NCBI GenBank assembly: GCA_020746995.1
Contig: JAGPXD010000001.1
Location: 3,596,001-3,660,000 of the forward strand
From: Plectosphaerella cucumerina
Lineage: Eukaryota; Ascomycota; Sordariomycetes; Glomerellales; Plectosphaerellaceae
Direction of reading: 5' to 3'
Length of the DNA stretch: 64,000 nt
Position numbers and translations under genes: made by a program. Positions 62,460 through 64,000 of this stretch are shown piece by piece. Below the pieces are notes generated by a model. The model was not told where the DNA came from. It ran no database searches and worked only from the letters and a program-made list of their open reading frames with translations. The first letter of the stretch is position 1; each line of letters starts with the position of its first letter.

Positions 62460-64000
62460 ATGGCGGGCCAGAAACGAAAAGCTCCCCGCCGTGCCGTGGT
62501 AGGTGCATCGATCCCGGGCATCTACGAAGACATGCTTGCCGAAGCGGGGGCCTCGCCCGGCGCAGCTTCATCTCCTGATCGTCCCGCAAAGCGAATGAAG
62601 CCGGGCGAAAAAGCAAGGGCACCACCTGTACAGCCAAGTCAAGATGACTCGGCAGATGAAGATGTCGAGTTTGAGGATGTGCTTATCCCCGCGCCAAGCA
62701 TACAGACGACTGTTCTTGGATCCGATGACGAGGATGAGACAGACGACGAGGACATCGAATTCGAGGATGTCGATCTGGGACCAGCAAGACCGACTTTGGA
62801 CAATAGCCTGGCTTCTGCCACCATTGAACTCAACCTGACTGCCCACAAGACATCGGGGATCAGCAAGCAGATTGAACGGAGAAAGCCGCTCAGCAAGGCC
62901 GAGAAAGAGAAGCGCATCATCACCCACAAGGCACATCTTCTCTGTCTTCTCATTCAATGCGCAAGACGCAACCGGTGGTGCAACGATTCGAAGGCCCAGG
63001 ACGCGCTCCGCCCTTTGCTTACACCCAAGATGATGGCAGCCCTTCGGCCGAAGGGGAAACTGAACCAGTTTGGGATGACAGAGTCTTTGAAGGACGGTCT
63101 CACGCAAGCCAGCAGGGCATTCAAGACGAAGTTTCGGGTGACGGAGAGGGGCCTTCGGCGATGCCTATGGGCGGAAAACCAGAATCTCCTGGACAAGGTA
63201 CCGTGGACCTCCCTAGTTCCCCCACCTTCTCACACCCAGGGCTACTAAAGCTGACCAGGCGCCATCCCGGCATTAGTATGAATTACCTGAGGACTCGGAC
63301 TCCTGCGCTAGCTTGGACGAGTTCCGTAAGGGCGCTGCCAGTCTGCAGGGCTCTCGAGATCTGGGAGCACAGCTGTTCTGTGCCTTGTTGCGGAGTGCTG
63401 GCCTTGAGGCCCGCCTGGTGTGCTCCTTGCAGCCATTAGCCTTTGTTTCCTGGGCACCGACCTGGAAGCCCCCACGGAATGTCAAGGAGACAGCCCCGAA
63501 ACCGACATCAGAAGACTCGATGCGGGATCTCAAACGGAAGTTCGAGGCGCCACCAGCAATCTCGCGAGCAGCTGCCAGGCGGTTTGGAAACGCAGCCGCC
63601 TCCGTTCTCGAGGACAATCCGGGCCCGACTCGTGCACCACCTCGCTCGAGGCATCCCAAGCCGATCAAGGAGTCCAACTTCCCCGTTTACTGGGTCGAGG
63701 TCCTTGATGTAGCGCACCAGAAGTGGCAGCCTGTGGATCCCCTGGTGACAGATTCGTTATGGAGGCCAGCCAAGCTGGAGCCCCCGGCTACGGATCGCGA
63801 GAACTGCATGTGCTACGTCATGGCATTCGAAGCGGACGGGACGGCGAAGGACGTGACGAGACGGTATGCCAAGGCGTACACGTCCAAGACACGAAGAATG
63901 CGCCTCGACGGAGCAGCAGAGGACGGGGCCAAATGGTGGCGCAAAGCATTGAAGCCATTCGCCAGGAGGTGGCCTACCGACCTCGACCAGATCGAGGCGA
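62460..64000 (+). CDS. RAD4: RAD4/XPC nucleotide-excision-repair protein (partial)
   Basis: Exons 62460-63197 and 63277 to beyond the window edge; the C-terminal part is cut off. Rad4 (XPC) recognises bulky DNA lesions with Rad23 and starts global-genome excision repair. Exon 1 has an acidic stretch (DDSADEDVEFEDV and a second DETDDEDIEFEDVDL), then KTSGISKQIERRKPLSKAEKEKR and HLLCLLIQCARRNRWCND, the start of the Rad4 transglutaminase-like fold. Exon 2 continues with LGAQLFCALLRSAGLEARLVCSLQPLAF (read in parts), FPVYWVEVLDVAHQKWQPVDPL and WWRKALKPFARRW, the classic transglutaminase-homology end. The 79-bp intron has GTACCG, a CTGAC branch and TTAG. Read through to base 64000 in one frame without a stop. 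Confidence 0.93.

Noticed and set aside
1..64000. Biosynthetic gene cluster, integrated virus or transposon
   Set aside because: No polyketide or peptide synthetase, reverse transcriptase, transposase or long terminal repeat; the ABC transporter and DOPA-dioxygenase-like gene are 30 kb apart and separated by housekeeping genes.
1..64000. CRISPR array or bacterial operon features
   Set aside because: Genome is eukaryotic with spliceosomal introns; no regularly spaced identical repeats with unique spacers. The 48-kb array has diverged hairpins and related, not unique, intervals.

Overview
The window is nuclear DNA of a filamentous ascomycete (Pezizomycotina, probably a Sordariomycete). The signs are intron-poor genes with short spliceosomal introns (47-183 bp, GT...CTRAY...YAG), a GC-rich base composition, and fungal families such as SPA2, ATG14, the 2EXR family, a NACHT-ankyrin receptor and SPC7 with MELT repeats. 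Placement below that level is inference. I support 24 protein-coding genes: 23 with an end inside the window and RAD4 cut off at the right edge. I found no tRNA, rRNA, CRISPR array or intact transposon. Exon boundaries were set by hand from donor, branch-point and acceptor motifs, reading-frame continuity and family similarity; none has been checked against transcripts.

Layout. 0-4 kb: NACHT-ankyrin NLR-like receptor (+). 4.2-5.8: NBP2-like SH3 protein (-). 8.3-9.2: SSU72 CTD phosphatase (+). 11.5-14.4: polarisome scaffold SPA2 (+). 16-17: MARVEL-type membrane protein (+). 18.2-20.5: DNAJC11-like protein (+). 20.6-22: LigD-type 3'-phosphoesterase protein (-). 22.3-24.7: CAF-1 p60 subunit CAC2 (-). 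26.6-31.4: full-length ABCC transporter (+). 31.7-33.3: ATG6/Beclin-1 (-). 34.3-34.8: 2EXR protein (-). 35.2-36.1: NmrA-like NAD(P)-binding protein (-). 37.2-40.1: CENP-A chaperone SCM3 (+). 40.9-42.4: casein kinase 2 alpha (-). 44-45.5: a DUF3807 protein and an unnamed 132-residue protein (-). 46.4-47.9: ATG14 (+). 48-48.6: an array of five hairpin elements. 48.9-52: an acidic coiled-coil protein of unresolved start and a small multi-pass membrane protein (-). 53.5-58: kinetochore scaffold SPC7/KNL1 (-). 58.6-59.3: ribosomal protein uS17/RPS11 (+). 60.2-62.1: DOPA-dioxygenase-family and DUF1993 genes, each with a TATA box (+). 62.5-end: RAD4/XPC (+, partial).

The window is mostly ordinary housekeeping sequence: chromatin and centromere (CAC2, SCM3, SPC7), DNA repair (RAD4, possibly the LigD-type protein), transcription (SSU72), polarity (SPA2, NBP2), autophagy (ATG6 and ATG14, two subunits of PI3-kinase complex I, 13 kb apart) and translation (RPS11). 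There is no sign of a secondary-metabolite cluster.

The most unusual signal is the array at 48,016-48,624 between the convergent 3' ends of ATG14 and the acidic coiled-coil gene. It has five units spaced about 110-155 bp. Each has an outer and an inner inverted repeat around a C-rich strand, which is a G-quadruplex motif on the minus strand. Several outer-stem differences between copies are compensatory, which points to a maintained fold. Next in interest are a roughly 800-codon open frame that continues in frame straight after the UAG stop of the membrane-protein gene, and the NLR's near-identical 99-bp ankyrin repeats.
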